Assembly: GCA_035493475.1 (NCBI GenBank)
Contig: DATJIF010000018.1
Coordinates: forward strand, 28,249-92,248
Length of the DNA: 64,000 nucleotides
Source of the DNA: Actinospica sp035493475
Lineage (GTDB): Bacteria; Actinomycetota; Actinomycetes; Streptomycetales; Catenulisporaceae
Direction: 5' to 3'
Shown here: positions 8,925 through 17,276 of the stretch, one piece after another
Position numbering within the stretch: position 1 is the stretch's first letter
How the letters are laid out: each line of letters starts with the position of its first letter
Program-made: the position numbers and the translations under genes
The notes under the pieces: model-generated
The model's database searches: none
Seen by the model: the letters and a program-made list of their open reading frames with translations, nothing else
Told to the model about the DNA's origin: nothing

Positions 8925-9791
8925 GTGAACACCTTCGTCACCGAAACAGTCAGCATCCTGACGAACGCCGCCATGTTGTTCGTCGTCGCGGCCGGGCTCA
9001 CGCTCGTCTTCGGCGCGCTGCGGCTGATCAACATGGCGCACGGCAGCATCTTCATGGTCGGCGCGCTCGCCGTCGCGTCCCTCGCCTCCGGTCTGACCGG
9101 AGGCTGGGGGTTCGCGGTCGCGCTGCTCGCGGCCGTGGGCCTGTGCGCGGCGCTCGGCGCGGGCATCGAGGTCAGCATCCTGCGAAGGCTGCACGACCGC
9201 GAGCCGCTGGCCCAGCTGCTCGCCACGTTCGCGCTCGTCCTCGTCATCGCCGACCTCGCGCAGCGCGTGTGGGGCACGTCGGACCGCACCGTGGCCACGC
9301 CGGTCGCGGGCCGGTTCACCGTGGGCGGCGCCGTCGTGCCCGAATACGACCTCGTCGTCGTCGGCATCGCCGCGCTCGTCGCCCTCGGCCTGTGGCTGCT
9401 GCTCACCCGCACGGCCACCGGCTGGCGGGTGCGCGCGGCCGTCGAGGACCCGGAGACCCTCGCCGTGGGCGGCACCAACCTGCCGCTGCTGCGCACCGGC
9501 GTCTTCGCCCTCGGCGCCGGACTGGCCGGCCTGGCGGGCGCCGCGATCGCCCCGCTCGAGTCCGTCGGCCCCGGCCTGGACACCCAGATCATCGTCGCCG
9601 CGTTCATCGTCACCGTCGTCGGCGGCCTCGGCTCCGTGGCCGGCGCGGCCCTCGGCGCGGTCGTGATCGCCACCGTCGAGGGCCTCGGCACGCTGTGGGT
9701 CCCGTCCTACGCGTCCAGCGCCGGCTACCTCGTGATGATCCTCGTGCTGGCCGTGCGCCCCTGGGGCCTGTTCGGCACCCCGGACAGATAG
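8925..9791 (+). CDS. livH: LivH-type permease (Liv system 1)
   Basis: This 288-residue inner-membrane permease has about eight hydrophobic segments and the LivH hallmark GLTLVFGALRLINMAHGS near the N-terminus. GGLGSVAGAALGA near residue 230 is part of the conserved region that contacts the ATPase. The GTG start lies 13 bases after the binding-protein stop. It pairs with the LivM protein encoded next to form the translocation channel. Confidence 0.9.
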   Translation: MNTFVTETVSILTNAAMLFVVAAGLTLVFGALRLINMAHGSIFMVGALAVASLASGLTGGWGFAVALLAAVGLCAALGAGIEVSILRRLHDREPLAQLLATFALVLVIADLAQRVWGTSDRTVATPVAGRFTVGGAVVPEYDLVVVGIAALVALGLWLLLTRTATGWRVRAAVEDPETLAVGGTNLPLLRTGVFALGAGLAGLAGAAIAPLESVGPGLDTQIIVAAFIVTVVGGLGSVAGAALGAVVIATVEGLGTLWVPSYASSAGYLVMILVLAVRPWGLFGTPDR

Positions 9792-9826
9792 CCGGACAGA
9801 GTAGACAGGAACCCAACGGAATCCCC

Positions 9827-10825
9827 ATGACAGTCCTCGAAGAGAAGATCCCCCCGGCGACGGAGCGGACCACCCCCGCCCGCCCCGTCCGCCGGATCAT
9901 CCCCCTGATAGCCCTGGCCGCCGTCCTCGCCCTGCTCGCCGCCGCGCCGTACCTGGTGACCGTCACCACGATCCTCAGCCTCGAACAGGTGGCGGCGTTC
10001 GCGGTCTTCGCGGTCGCGGCCAACCTGCTCATCGGCCAGGCCGGACTCGTATCGTTCGGCCAGGGCGTCTTCTTCGGCCTCGGCGCGTACACCGTCACAC
10101 TCGGCTGGGAACACGCGGGCCTGAGCTTCTGGGAGGGCTTCGCGCTCGCCCCCGTACTCGGCGCCGCGGCCGCCGCGCTCATCGGCCTGGTCGCACTGCG
10201 CGCCCGCACGCTCTACTTCGCACTGATCACGCTCGCCTTCTCGCAACTGTTCTATCAGCTCGTCGAACAGAACACGGGCTTCACCGGCGGCGCGAACGGC
10301 GTATTCGCACCCGTAGTCCCGGCCTGGATGCTCAGCCCCGTGGACGGCTACCTCACGCTGCTGGCCATCGCCGTAGCCGCACTCGCCGTGCTGCGCTGGC
10401 TCTACAAATCCAACTTCGGCCTGCTCCTGCGCGCCAGCCGCGAGAACCGCGCCCGCGTGCAGGCGCTCGGCACGAACGTCTACCGCCTGTACCTGCTCGC
10501 GTTCACCGTCTCAGGGGCCTTCTGCTCGCTCGCCGGAGCCATGTTCGTGGTCTACAACCAGGGCTCGAACGCGGAACTCTTCGACTGGACGACGTCCGGC
10601 CAGGCCGTGCTGATGAGCGTGATCGGCGGCATGTACACCTTCGCCGGCCCGGTCGTCGGCGCGTTCGTCTACCAGTTCGGCCACGACTGGCTCGTCCGCT
10701 TCGTGTCGGACTGGCAGCTCGTACTGGGCGGCGTGCTGCTGCTCGTAGTCCTACTCCGCCCCGACGGCCTGGCGGGCGCCCTTCGCCTCTCCAGTCTCCG
10801 CAACCGCACCCGAGGCCGCCGATGA
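9827..10825 (+). CDS. livM: LivM-type permease (Liv system 1)
   Basis: This 332-residue permease has the family segment NLLIGQAGLVSFGQGVFFGLGAY and the C-terminal GGMYTFAGPVVGA loop that docks on the ATPases. I chose ATG 9827. The frame stays open further upstream, but that part only shadows livH. Stop and start overlap with livG as ATGA (10822-10825), so the two are translationally coupled. Towards its 3' end the gene begins to use GTA and CTA codons more often, a trend that peaks in livF. Confidence 0.9.
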   Translation: MTVLEEKIPPATERTTPARPVRRIIPLIALAAVLALLAAAPYLVTVTTILSLEQVAAFAVFAVAANLLIGQAGLVSFGQGVFFGLGAYTVTLGWEHAGLSFWEGFALAPVLGAAAAALIGLVALRARTLYFALITLAFSQLFYQLVEQNTGFTGGANGVFAPVVPAWMLSPVDGYLTLLAIAVAALAVLRWLYKSNFGLLLRASRENRARVQALGTNVYRLYLLAFTVSGAFCSLAGAMFVVYNQGSNAELFDWTTSGQAVLMSVIGGMYTFAGPVVGAFVYQFGHDWLVRFVSDWQLVLGGVLLLVVLLRPDGLAGALRLSSLRNRTRGRR

Positions 10826-11577
10826 CCACCCCCCTGCTCACCATCAGAGGCCTGACCCGCGACTTCGGCGGCTTCCGTGCCGTGGACGGCGTGGACCTCG
10901 ACGTGGCCCCCGGCGCGATCCACTCCGTCATCGGCCCCAACGGCGCCGGGAAGAGCACCCTGTTCTCCCTCATCACCGGCGAACGGCGGCCGAGCGCGGG
11001 CAGCGTGCACTTCGCCGGGCACGACCTCACCGGCCGCGCCCCGCACGCCGTCACCCGCGCCGGCCTGGCCAAAGCCTTCCAGACCACGAGCATCTTCCCG
11101 AGGCTCACCGTACGCGAATCCGTCTGCGCCGCCCTCCTGGCCCGCAACCGCCAGTCCAGACTCCTCCGCTCCCGCACGGGCCCGGCCGTCCGCACCGAAG
11201 CCGAGACCATCTGCGCGTCCCTGGGCCTGGCCGACCACATCGACCTCCCCGGCTCCGTCCTCTCCCACGGCGACCAGCGCGCCCTGGAAGTCGCCCTGGC
11301 CCTCGCCACCGCCCCGAGGCTGCTGCTCCTCGACGAGCCGACCGCCGGCATGTCCCCCTTCGAAACCCGCCGCGTCGTCGACCAGATCACCGGCCTGGCC
11401 AAGGAACGCGGCCTCACCGTCCTGTTCTCCGAGCACGACCTCGACACCGTCTTCGCCATCTCCGACGAGGTGACCGTGATGCACCAGGGCCGCGTCCTGG
11501 CCCACGGCCCCGCCGCCGAAGTCCGCGCCGACGACGAGGTCATGGCCGTCTACCTGGGAAGCGAGCCCACGCCGTGA
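10822..11577 (+). CDS. livG: LivG-type ABC ATPase (Liv system 1)
   Basis: This 251-residue ATPase has Walker A GPNGAGKST near residues 38-46, a variant signature LSHGDQRALE in place of LSGGQ, and Walker B LLLLDEP followed by TAGMSP. The altered signature is usual for LivG subunits, which pair with LivF and keep one canonical site. It energises import through the two upstream permeases. Overlaps of four bases with livM and livF indicate coupled translation. Confidence 0.92.
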   Translation: MTTPLLTIRGLTRDFGGFRAVDGVDLDVAPGAIHSVIGPNGAGKSTLFSLITGERRPSAGSVHFAGHDLTGRAPHAVTRAGLAKAFQTTSIFPRLTVRESVCAALLARNRQSRLLRSRTGPAVRTEAETICASLGLADHIDLPGSVLSHGDQRALEVALALATAPRLLLLDEPTAGMSPFETRRVVDQITGLAKERGLTVLFSEHDLDTVFAISDEVTVMHQGRVLAHGPAAEVRADDEVMAVYLGSEPTP

Positions 11578-12302
11578 CACTCGATGACGAAGCGGTGCTC
11601 AAACTCCACGAGATCGACACGTACTACGGCGCCAGCCACATCCTCCAGGGCCTCTCCCTCAAGGTAGGACCGCGCGAAGCCGTAGCCCTCCTAGGCCGCA
11701 ACGGCGCAGGCAAGACCACCACGATGCGCAGCGTCCTAGGCCTCACCCCACCCCGCCGCGGCAGCATCCAGCTGTCCGGCAACGAGATCAGCCGCACCAA
11801 AACCCACCGCATAGCCCGCGAAGGAGTCGCCTTCGTAGCCAGCGGCCGCCGCGTCTTCGGCACCCTCACCGTGGCCCAGAACCTGGAACTAGCCGCCCGC
11901 ACCCTAGGCAGCCGCAACGATAACTCGCACCGCACCACAGAAGACGTCCTGGCCATCTTCCCCAAACTCAAAGAACTCGCCACCCGCCGCGCCGGCTACC
12001 TCTCCGGCGGCGAACAGCAGATGCTCAAGCTAGCCCGTGCCCTCCTAGGCAACCCCCGCCTACTCCTCCTAGACGAGCCCACCGAAGGCCTGTCCCCGGC
12101 AGTGGTCTCCGACCTAGGCCGCTGGCTAGACCGCCTCCGCGAAGAAGGAATCAGCATCCTGCTCACCGAACAGAACGCCCTCTTCGCCCTAGCCCACGTA
12201 GACCGCGGCTACGTCATGCTCAAGGGCCGCATCACGCACGAGGCACCAGCGGAGGAACTGAGGTCAAGCGAGGAGGTGCGTACGGCGTTGGGGGTGGGGT
12301 GA
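11574..12302 (+). CDS. livF: LivF-type ABC ATPase (Liv system 1)
   Basis: This 242-residue ATPase closes the operon. Walker A is GRNGAGKTT, the signature is LSGGEQQML and Walker B is LLLLDEP with TEGLSP. GTG 11574 overlaps the livG stop as GTGA. Codon use is odd: CTA leucine and ATA isoleucine codons, rare in this window, occur many times and create several CCTAGG sites. The dispersed repeat element begins 10 bases after the stop codon. Confidence 0.92.
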   Translation: MTLDDEAVLKLHEIDTYYGASHILQGLSLKVGPREAVALLGRNGAGKTTTMRSVLGLTPPRRGSIQLSGNEISRTKTHRIAREGVAFVASGRRVFGTLTVAQNLELAARTLGSRNDNSHRTTEDVLAIFPKLKELATRRAGYLSGGEQQMLKLARALLGNPRLLLLDEPTEGLSPAVVSDLGRWLDRLREEGISILLTEQNALFALAHVDRGYVMLKGRITHEAPAEELRSSEEVRTALGVG

Positions 12303-12311
12303 TCCGGGTGG

Positions 12312-12533
12312 CTTGCGGTTGACGTTCGCCCCTACCTCCGCCGCCGCCACTGCGCTCGTTCCTCGCTCCGTGGCGGCGGCTACGTCCGGGGCGATTACTT
12401 ACCCCGCCCACCCGCCCTACTCAACCGAGCCCTACAGTCGCTGCGCTCCTTCGGGAGCCTGCGGCGGGCGGCACGCTCCCTCGTACCTCGGTCGCTCAAC
12501 CGCCCACCTACGGCGCTCGAGCCTGGTTGCGTT
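12312..12533. repeat. Dispersed intergenic structured element, copy 1
   Basis: This stretch matches 34298-34476 in ordered blocks. A 13-base CTTGCG(G/C)TTGACG opens it. Then comes a hairpin with an 11-bp perfect stem (12340-12350 / 12370-12380) around loop TGCGCTCGTTCCTCGCTCC. C-rich CCCGCCCACCCGCCCTA follows, and a 23-base block (12474-12496) is identical to 34415-34437. A small CGCC/GGCG hairpin lies at 12501-12515. Copy 1 alone has about 50 extra bases including a GCTCC-TTCG-GGAGC tetraloop hairpin near 12445-12458. The loop is invariant while the stem differs between copies yet still pairs, so folding seems to be selected. Orientation and function are unknown; it may also act as the terminator of livF. 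Confidence 0.7.
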
Positions 12534-12580
12534 CGTGGGAAGGCTGGGGCAACGGGCAACGAACCCGGGAATGAGGAGCG

Positions 12581-13123
12581 CTACTCGCTAGCGTCGCTGA
12601 CCTTGCTCTTCGCTCGGACGAGTAGGGCGCGGACCTCGTCGCGTGAGGTCCACTCCTGCTTGGCCTGGGATCGGGCCACCTCGCGGCGCATGGCGTCTGC
12701 CACGTCTACGACGTCTGCGGATACGATCTGCACGCGGACGGTGTTCCCGCGAAGCCAGGACAGCTTCATCCTCGCGCCCTGGCCGGTGGTGACTGTGGCG
12801 ACGCGGGATTGTCTGTCGACGCTGGCCACGGTCGCCAGCCAGAAGGTCGAGTTCACCTTCTCGATGATCGCGAGGTCGCCGACTGCGGCCCGCGGCGGGG
12901 TGAACGGCTTCGGCCTTGATTCCCGGTAGGCCTTCGCGGCGGCCTTGTCCGCCGCTGCGTGCGGCCGGCGCTTGACCTCGTCGTTGATCGCGAGCGCGAG
13001 TAGGCATGCGCCGAGTACGAAGGAGGGCACACCCATCAGCGGGACGCCCTTCGCCAGGAACACGATGCCGGCTACCACCCCCGCGATCCCGTAGCTGAAG
13101 GACCTGATCGTGCGGTTGGACAT
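12581..13123 (-). CDS. Small membrane protein with cytoplasmic beta-rich domain, unknown function
   Basis: This 180-residue protein has two hydrophobic segments near residues 11-26 and 29-46, separated by a short turn. A basic linker rich in Lys, Arg and Pro leads to a soluble domain (about residues 85-150) with alternating beta-like strands ending in LSWLRGNTVRVQIVSADVV. The AGGGAG site about 10 bases upstream supports ATG 13123. The family was not recognised. It is divergent from the GNAT acetyltransferase, and its 3' end faces the repeat element and livF. Confidence 0.65.
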   Translation of the reverse strand: MSNRTIRSFSYGIAGVVAGIVFLAKGVPLMGVPSFVLGACLLALAINDEVKRRPHAAADKAAAKAYRESRPKPFTPPRAAVGDLAIIEKVNSTFWLATVASVDRQSRVATVTTGQGARMKLSWLRGNTVRVQIVSADVVDVADAMRREVARSQAKQEWTSRDEVRALLVRAKSKVSDASE

Positions 13124-13277
13124 GGTTACGAAGCTCCCTGATGTCGCGTCGGCGGAACCGGCCGAGCCCGTACACGATTTCACAGCGGGCTCCACAGAAG
13201 TGAATGTTCTCATGATGGTCCGACAGGTAAACCCGGGTACGACTCCTCAACCACGGCGATGCGGTTGGATTGAGTGC

Positions 13278-13832
13278 ATGACGTTGCTGCCCACGACTCT
13301 GACTGTGCGGCCGACCGCGACCGCTCCGGCGCTGACTCTCCGCCCCTGGCAGGACACGGACATCCCCGCACTCGTCGCCGCGTATCGCGACGAGGCGATT
13401 CGGCGTTGGCTCACGCGTCCCATCAGCAGCGAGGACGATGCCCGTGCCTGGTTCGCCGACCTGAACGCGGGGTGGGCAAACGTCACGCGCCTGAGCTGGG
13501 CCGTCGAAGAGGAGGGAACGGTCGTCGGCCACATGGCGATCAAGGCGGCCAATCCGCCGGTGACGCTCGCGACAGGCGTGGGCTACTGGACGACGCGCGA
13601 AGCCCGCGGACGAGGCATCGCCCCACGCTGCGTCGATGCCGCGACGGAATGGCTGTTCAGCGGCCAGGAATTCCTGCCCGCCGACGAAGTCGAACTCCTG
13701 CACACGGTCGGCAACGTAGGCTCATGCCGCGTCGCGCAGAAGTGCGGCTACGTCCTCGACGCTGTGATCCCGCCCCTGCCGCCGAAGTTCCCGCATGAAG
13801 GGCATCGGCATCTGCGCAGGCGTCCCGTCTAG
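13278..13832 (+). CDS. GNAT-family N-acetyltransferase
   Basis: This 184-residue protein of the RimJ/RimL-like GNAT group starts its domain with LRPWQDTDIPAL. The acetyl-CoA binding loop appears as TTREARGRGIAPRCVDAATEWLF (R/Q-x-x-G-x-G/A region), followed by NVGSCRVAQKCGYVLD. It probably acetylates an amine or protein N-terminus; the acceptor cannot be predicted. ATG 13278 fits the domain start. It is transcribed away from the small membrane protein. Confidence 0.8.
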   Translation: MTLLPTTLTVRPTATAPALTLRPWQDTDIPALVAAYRDEAIRRWLTRPISSEDDARAWFADLNAGWANVTRLSWAVEEEGTVVGHMAIKAANPPVTLATGVGYWTTREARGRGIAPRCVDAATEWLFSGQEFLPADEVELLHTVGNVGSCRVAQKCGYVLDAVIPPLPPKFPHEGHRHLRRRPV

Positions 13833-13874
13833 GCCGACCAGCGACCACCGGCCACCTCCAGCCAACCGCGTCCT

Positions 13875-13903
13875 TTGACACTCCCTCAGAGGCGGCTTAC
13901 GTT
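13875..13903 (+). promoter_or_regulatory. Sigma-70-type promoter for the E1alpha/E1beta operon
   Basis: TTGACA (13875-13880) is followed after exactly 17 bases by TACGTT (13898-13903). Transcription would start near 13910, leaving a leader of about 36 bases before GTG 13947, which has a GGGGAG ribosome site. Confidence 0.65.
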
Positions 13904-13946
13904 GGGCGTGGCGTTAGTTCAATGTCGAACTTTCTGGGGAGCCGCC

Positions 13947-14999
13947 GTGAGTACCCATCCCTATGGCGAGCATGCTGCCGTGCTGCCGCCGGGCGATCCT
14001 GAGCGTAATGACGGGTTGGCGGTCGAGCGGGGTACGCGGCTGGAGCTGTATCGGTCGATGCAGCGGATGCGGCAGTTTGAGAAGCGGGCTTATGACCTGT
14101 TTCTGCGGCAGTTGGTTAAGGGGACCAGTCATCTGTCGTTGGGGATGGAGGCGGTGGCTGCCGGGGTCGGGGCGGCGCTGCGGGGGGATGACTACACCTT
14201 TGCCACGTATCGGGGGCATGCGCATACGTTGGCGCGGGGGGTGGGGATGGGGGCGGTGCTGGCCGAGTTGCTCGGGCGGGGGAACGGGTTGATGGGCGGC
14301 AAGGGCGGCTCGATGCATCTGACGAGCGTTGCGCACGGGATGATGGGGTCGTACGCGATCATCGGGGCGCATCTTACGATCGCGAACGGGGCGGCGTGGT
14401 CCGCGCAGTATCGGGGGTCGGAGCAGGTCGCGGTGTGTTTCTTCGGCGACGGCACGACCAACATCGGTGCGTTTCACGAGGCGCTGAACTATGCGGCCGT
14501 GTTCAAGCTGCCGGTCGTGTTCGTGTGCGAGAACAACCTCTATATGGAGTACACGTCGATCGGCGATATCACGGCCGTTCCGCTCCCGGCTGCTGACCGG
14601 GCCGCCGCGTATGGACTGGAGCCGCAGCGTATTGACGGCAACGACGCGGATGAGTGCCACGTCACGGCGTTGCGGGCGTTGGCGCGGGCGCGGGCGGGGG
14701 AGGGGCCTTCGCTCATCGAGGCCGTCACGTATCGGCATGGCGGCCACTCGCGCGCGGATCCCGGCAAGTATCGGCCGCAGCGGGAGGTCGAGGCGTGGCT
14801 CGCGTACGACCCGATCACCGTGTACCGCGATCGGCTGGCTCGGCTCGGCGTCGAGGCGGACGAGCTCGACGCGATCGACAAGCAGGTGGCCGAGGAGGTC
14901 GAGGACGCGACGGAGCAGGCGATCTCCGGTCCCACTCCCGATCCGGCCAGCGCGTACACCGAACTGTGGGCTGACGGGAGTTCGGCATGGCGGAACTGA
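13947..14999 (+). CDS. Thiamine-pyrophosphate dehydrogenase E1 alpha subunit (pyruvate/acetoin type)
   Basis: This 350-residue protein carries the TPP-binding motif GDGTTNIGAFHEALN..ENN near residues 170-200, RGHAHTLARG, and the GGKGGSMHL loop shared by pyruvate and acetoin dehydrogenase E1 alpha subunits. It decarboxylates a 2-oxoacid, or cleaves acetoin, together with the beta subunit encoded next; the genes overlap by 13 bases. GTG 13947 follows GGGGAG. No E2 or E3 gene is adjacent, so the substrate is open: pyruvate, branched 2-oxoacids or acetoin. GGG and GTT codons are more frequent here than in surrounding genes. Confidence 0.88.
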   Translation: MSTHPYGEHAAVLPPGDPERNDGLAVERGTRLELYRSMQRMRQFEKRAYDLFLRQLVKGTSHLSLGMEAVAAGVGAALRGDDYTFATYRGHAHTLARGVGMGAVLAELLGRGNGLMGGKGGSMHLTSVAHGMMGSYAIIGAHLTIANGAAWSAQYRGSEQVAVCFFGDGTTNIGAFHEALNYAAVFKLPVVFVCENNLYMEYTSIGDITAVPLPAADRAAAYGLEPQRIDGNDADECHVTALRALARARAGEGPSLIEAVTYRHGGHSRADPGKYRPQREVEAWLAYDPITVYRDRLARLGVEADELDAIDKQVAEEVEDATEQAISGPTPDPASAYTELWADGSSAWRN

Positions 15000-16321
15000 C
15001 CTACCGGGACGCGGTCGCGCGCGGCATCGCTCAGGAGATGGCCCGGGACGAGCGCGTCGTGCTGATCGGCGAGGACGTGGCGGGCGCGGGCGGGGTGTTC
15101 AAAACCACCGTCGGGCTCCTCGAGCGTTTCGGGCCACGGCGCGTCGTCGACACTCCGATCAGTGAGCAGGCCATCCTCGGGGCGGTGATGGGCGCCGCGA
15201 TGACCGGGCTGCGACCGATCGCCGAGATCATGTTCGGCGACTTCTTCGCAGTGTGCTGGGACATCATCGCCAACCAGATCGCCAAGACGCGGTACATGAC
15301 GGACGGCCAGGTCTCGCTTCCGCTGGTGATCAAGACGGGCAACGGGGCCGGGCTACGGTTCGGCGCCCAGCATTCGCAGGCGGTCGAGAACTGGGCGATG
15401 GCGATCCCGGGACTCAAGGTCGTCGTGCCGTCCACGCCGCGTGACGTGGTCGGGCTGATGGCGGCCGCCGTGCGCTCGGACGACCCGGTGCTGGTGTTCG
15501 AGGCGAAGGGGCTGTACCCGACGAAGGGCGACGTCGAGGACGGCGAGATCGTCGATGCGCTCGGCACGGCGCGCATCGTACGTCAGGGCCGTGATGCCAC
15601 GATCCTCGCGCTGGGCTTGATGGTCCCGCGCGCGCTCACGGCGGCGGAGCACCTGGCCGCGCGGGGGATCGACGCCGAGGTCATCGATGTCAGGTCCCTG
15701 ATGCCGCTCGACGCGCGCACGATCCTGGAGTCCGTGGCGAAGACCGGTCGGCTGTTCACGGTGGAGGAGAATCCGCGCGTGCTCGGCTGGGGAGCGGAGA
15801 TCGCCTCGATCGTCGCGGAAGAAGGCTTCTGGGGCCTGGACGGACCGATTCAGCGCATCACGACGCCGCACATCCCGCTTCCGTCCGCCGACAGTCTGGA
15901 GGATCTGGTCCTGCCCTCGGCGGACGTGGTCGCGGCGACTGTGGAGAAGGCGTTGCAGGCGTCCAGGCGTAGTGACGGTGGCGGCAGCAGTCGAACAGGG
16001 GAAGTTGAAGAAGATCAGTTGGCGGCCATGGTCGGAGCGATCGCGCATACGTTGCTGCGGGGCGTCCGGCTGCAGTGTCCGGCTACTGATATCGAGGTCA
16101 CGTCCGGTGAGCACGCGGTCGTGATCAGGGATGCGCACAACCTCACGTGCGAGGCGATCGTTCGGCGGTTGGCGGTTCTGGATGGAGGGGTGGGGAGTTC
16201 GACCACTGTGATCGGGATTGACGGGCTTGTCAATGCACTGATCACGTCGGACGGTGTCAGGCTGTCGGCGGCCGCTGACGCGCGGCTTGATCTGGCGGCC
16301 CTGGCCAAGTTGGTGACCTAG
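14987..16321 (+). CDS. Dehydrogenase E1 beta subunit with an unusual C-terminal extension
   Basis: Residues 1-327 are a standard E1 beta subunit, with GEDVAGAGGVFKTT, DTPISEQAI, GAQHSQ and the C-terminal transketolase domain DVRSLMPLD. The family normally ends there. After a Ser/Gly/Arg linker (about 328-342) an extra domain of about 100 residues follows, containing LQCPATDIEVTSGEHAVVI and VIGIDGLVNALITSDG. It has no lipoyl-Lys motif and no recognisable peripheral-subunit-binding motif. It might replace or recruit E2, or bind a ligand. The stop codon lies 6 bases from the stop of the convergent XRE regulator. Confidence 0.85.
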   Translation: MAELTYRDAVARGIAQEMARDERVVLIGEDVAGAGGVFKTTVGLLERFGPRRVVDTPISEQAILGAVMGAAMTGLRPIAEIMFGDFFAVCWDIIANQIAKTRYMTDGQVSLPLVIKTGNGAGLRFGAQHSQAVENWAMAIPGLKVVVPSTPRDVVGLMAAAVRSDDPVLVFEAKGLYPTKGDVEDGEIVDALGTARIVRQGRDATILALGLMVPRALTAAEHLAARGIDAEVIDVRSLMPLDARTILESVAKTGRLFTVEENPRVLGWGAEIASIVAEEGFWGLDGPIQRITTPHIPLPSADSLEDLVLPSADVVAATVEKALQASRRSDGGGSSRTGEVEEDQLAAMVGAIAHTLLRGVRLQCPATDIEVTSGEHAVVIRDAHNLTCEAIVRRLAVLDGGVGSSTTVIGIDGLVNALITSDGVRLSAAADARLDLAALAKLVT

Positions 16322-16326
16322 CCGAA

Positions 16327-17175
16327 TTAGTCCACGGCCAGCGACTGCGTGCCGAGGACGATGGCCAGGGCGAGGCGGTCGGCGTCCTCGGTGCCGGGTT
16401 CGGCGGTGTAGACGGAGATGCGCAGGTCGTCGAGGGCCACGAGCAGGCTGTCGCAGTCCAGGGTGATGCGGCCGACGTCCGGGTGGTCGACGACCTTGCG
16501 CTTCGAGGGGTCGGGGAGCGGGGGCGGGGCGTCGGAGTCCCAGAGTTCGGCGAAGCGCGGGCTTCGTTCGGTGAGCTCGGCGATGAGGCGGCGCAGCGCT
16601 AGGTCGGCGGGGTAGCGCGACGCGGTGAGGCGCAGGTCGGCGACCAGGCGGGCCTCGTGCTCGGCCTGTTCCTGCTCGCTGTGGACCACGCGGGTGCCGG
16701 GGCCGAGGAGGTTGCGCCAGACGGCGTTACGCTCGATGCCGCGCCAGGTGGACGTGTCGCCCATGAGCGCGTCGAACGGGGCGTTGGCGAGCACGAGCGT
16801 CCAGGTGGCGTCGTAGACCACGACCGGGGTGTTCGCCAGCCGGTCGAGCAGCCGCTGCACGCTCGGGGTCACCCGCGAGGGGACGACGTCGCGGCCGGGG
16901 GCGGCGTGGCCGGCGAGCTGGTAGAGCAGGTCACGCTCGTTGTCCGCGAGCCGCAGCGCGTGCGCGAGAGCCTCCACCACCTGCGCGGACGGTGCGGTCG
17001 CGCGGCCCTGTTCGAGGCGGGTCAGGTAGTCGGCCGAGATCCCGGCGAGCGCGGCCAGCTCCTCGCGGCGTAATCCGGTGGCCCGACGGCGCTGACCAGG
17101 CGGGATTCCGACGGCGGCCGGTGCGACGCGGTCACGCCAGCGGCGCAGGGTGCGGCCGAACTCCCAGGACTCCAT
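16327..17175 (-). CDS. XRE-family regulator with MmyB-like ligand-binding domain
   Basis: Residues about 5-70 form a Cro/C1-type helix-turn-helix (LRREELAALAGISADYLTRLEQGRA). Residues about 100-270 match the MmyB-like PAS-type domain with VVYDATWTLVLANAPFDALMG, thought to bind small hydrophobic ligands. Such regulators in actinomycetes commonly sit divergent to an SDR oxidoreductase that they control, and here an SDR starts 101 bases away on the other strand. The full length of 282 residues is typical for the family. Confidence 0.88.
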   Translation of the reverse strand: MESWEFGRTLRRWRDRVAPAAVGIPPGQRRRATGLRREELAALAGISADYLTRLEQGRATAPSAQVVEALAHALRLADNERDLLYQLAGHAAPGRDVVPSRVTPSVQRLLDRLANTPVVVYDATWTLVLANAPFDALMGDTSTWRGIERNAVWRNLLGPGTRVVHSEQEQAEHEARLVADLRLTASRYPADLALRRLIAELTERSPRFAELWDSDAPPPLPDPSKRKVVDHPDVGRITLDCDSLLVALDDLRISVYTAEPGTEDADRLALAIVLGTQSLAVD

Positions 17176-17220
17176 GCCTCAAGTCTGCGCCGTGCCGCGA
17201 CCGTTGTCCTGGTCCTGGCA

Positions 17221-17230
17221 TTCCTAGGAA
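17221..17230. promoter_or_regulatory. Candidate operator between XRE regulator and SDR
   Basis: TTCCTAGGAA is a perfect 10-bp palindrome in the 101-base divergent spacer, 46 bases from each start codon. It is the natural candidate binding site for the MmyB-type regulator. Confidence 0.45.
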
Positions 17231-17276
17231 AAGCGGACGACTGCCTGGCCCGGGACGGACGGCCCAGGCTGGGAGC

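Noticed and set aside
12313..12591. A 92-codon plus-strand frame inside repeat copy 1, with a similar frame in copy 2 (34299-34811).
   Set aside because: The similarity of the two peptides comes only from the invariant nucleotide blocks. Stems vary with compensation, the copies differ by an insertion of about 50 bases, and no ribosome site is present. Structure, not protein, seems conserved.
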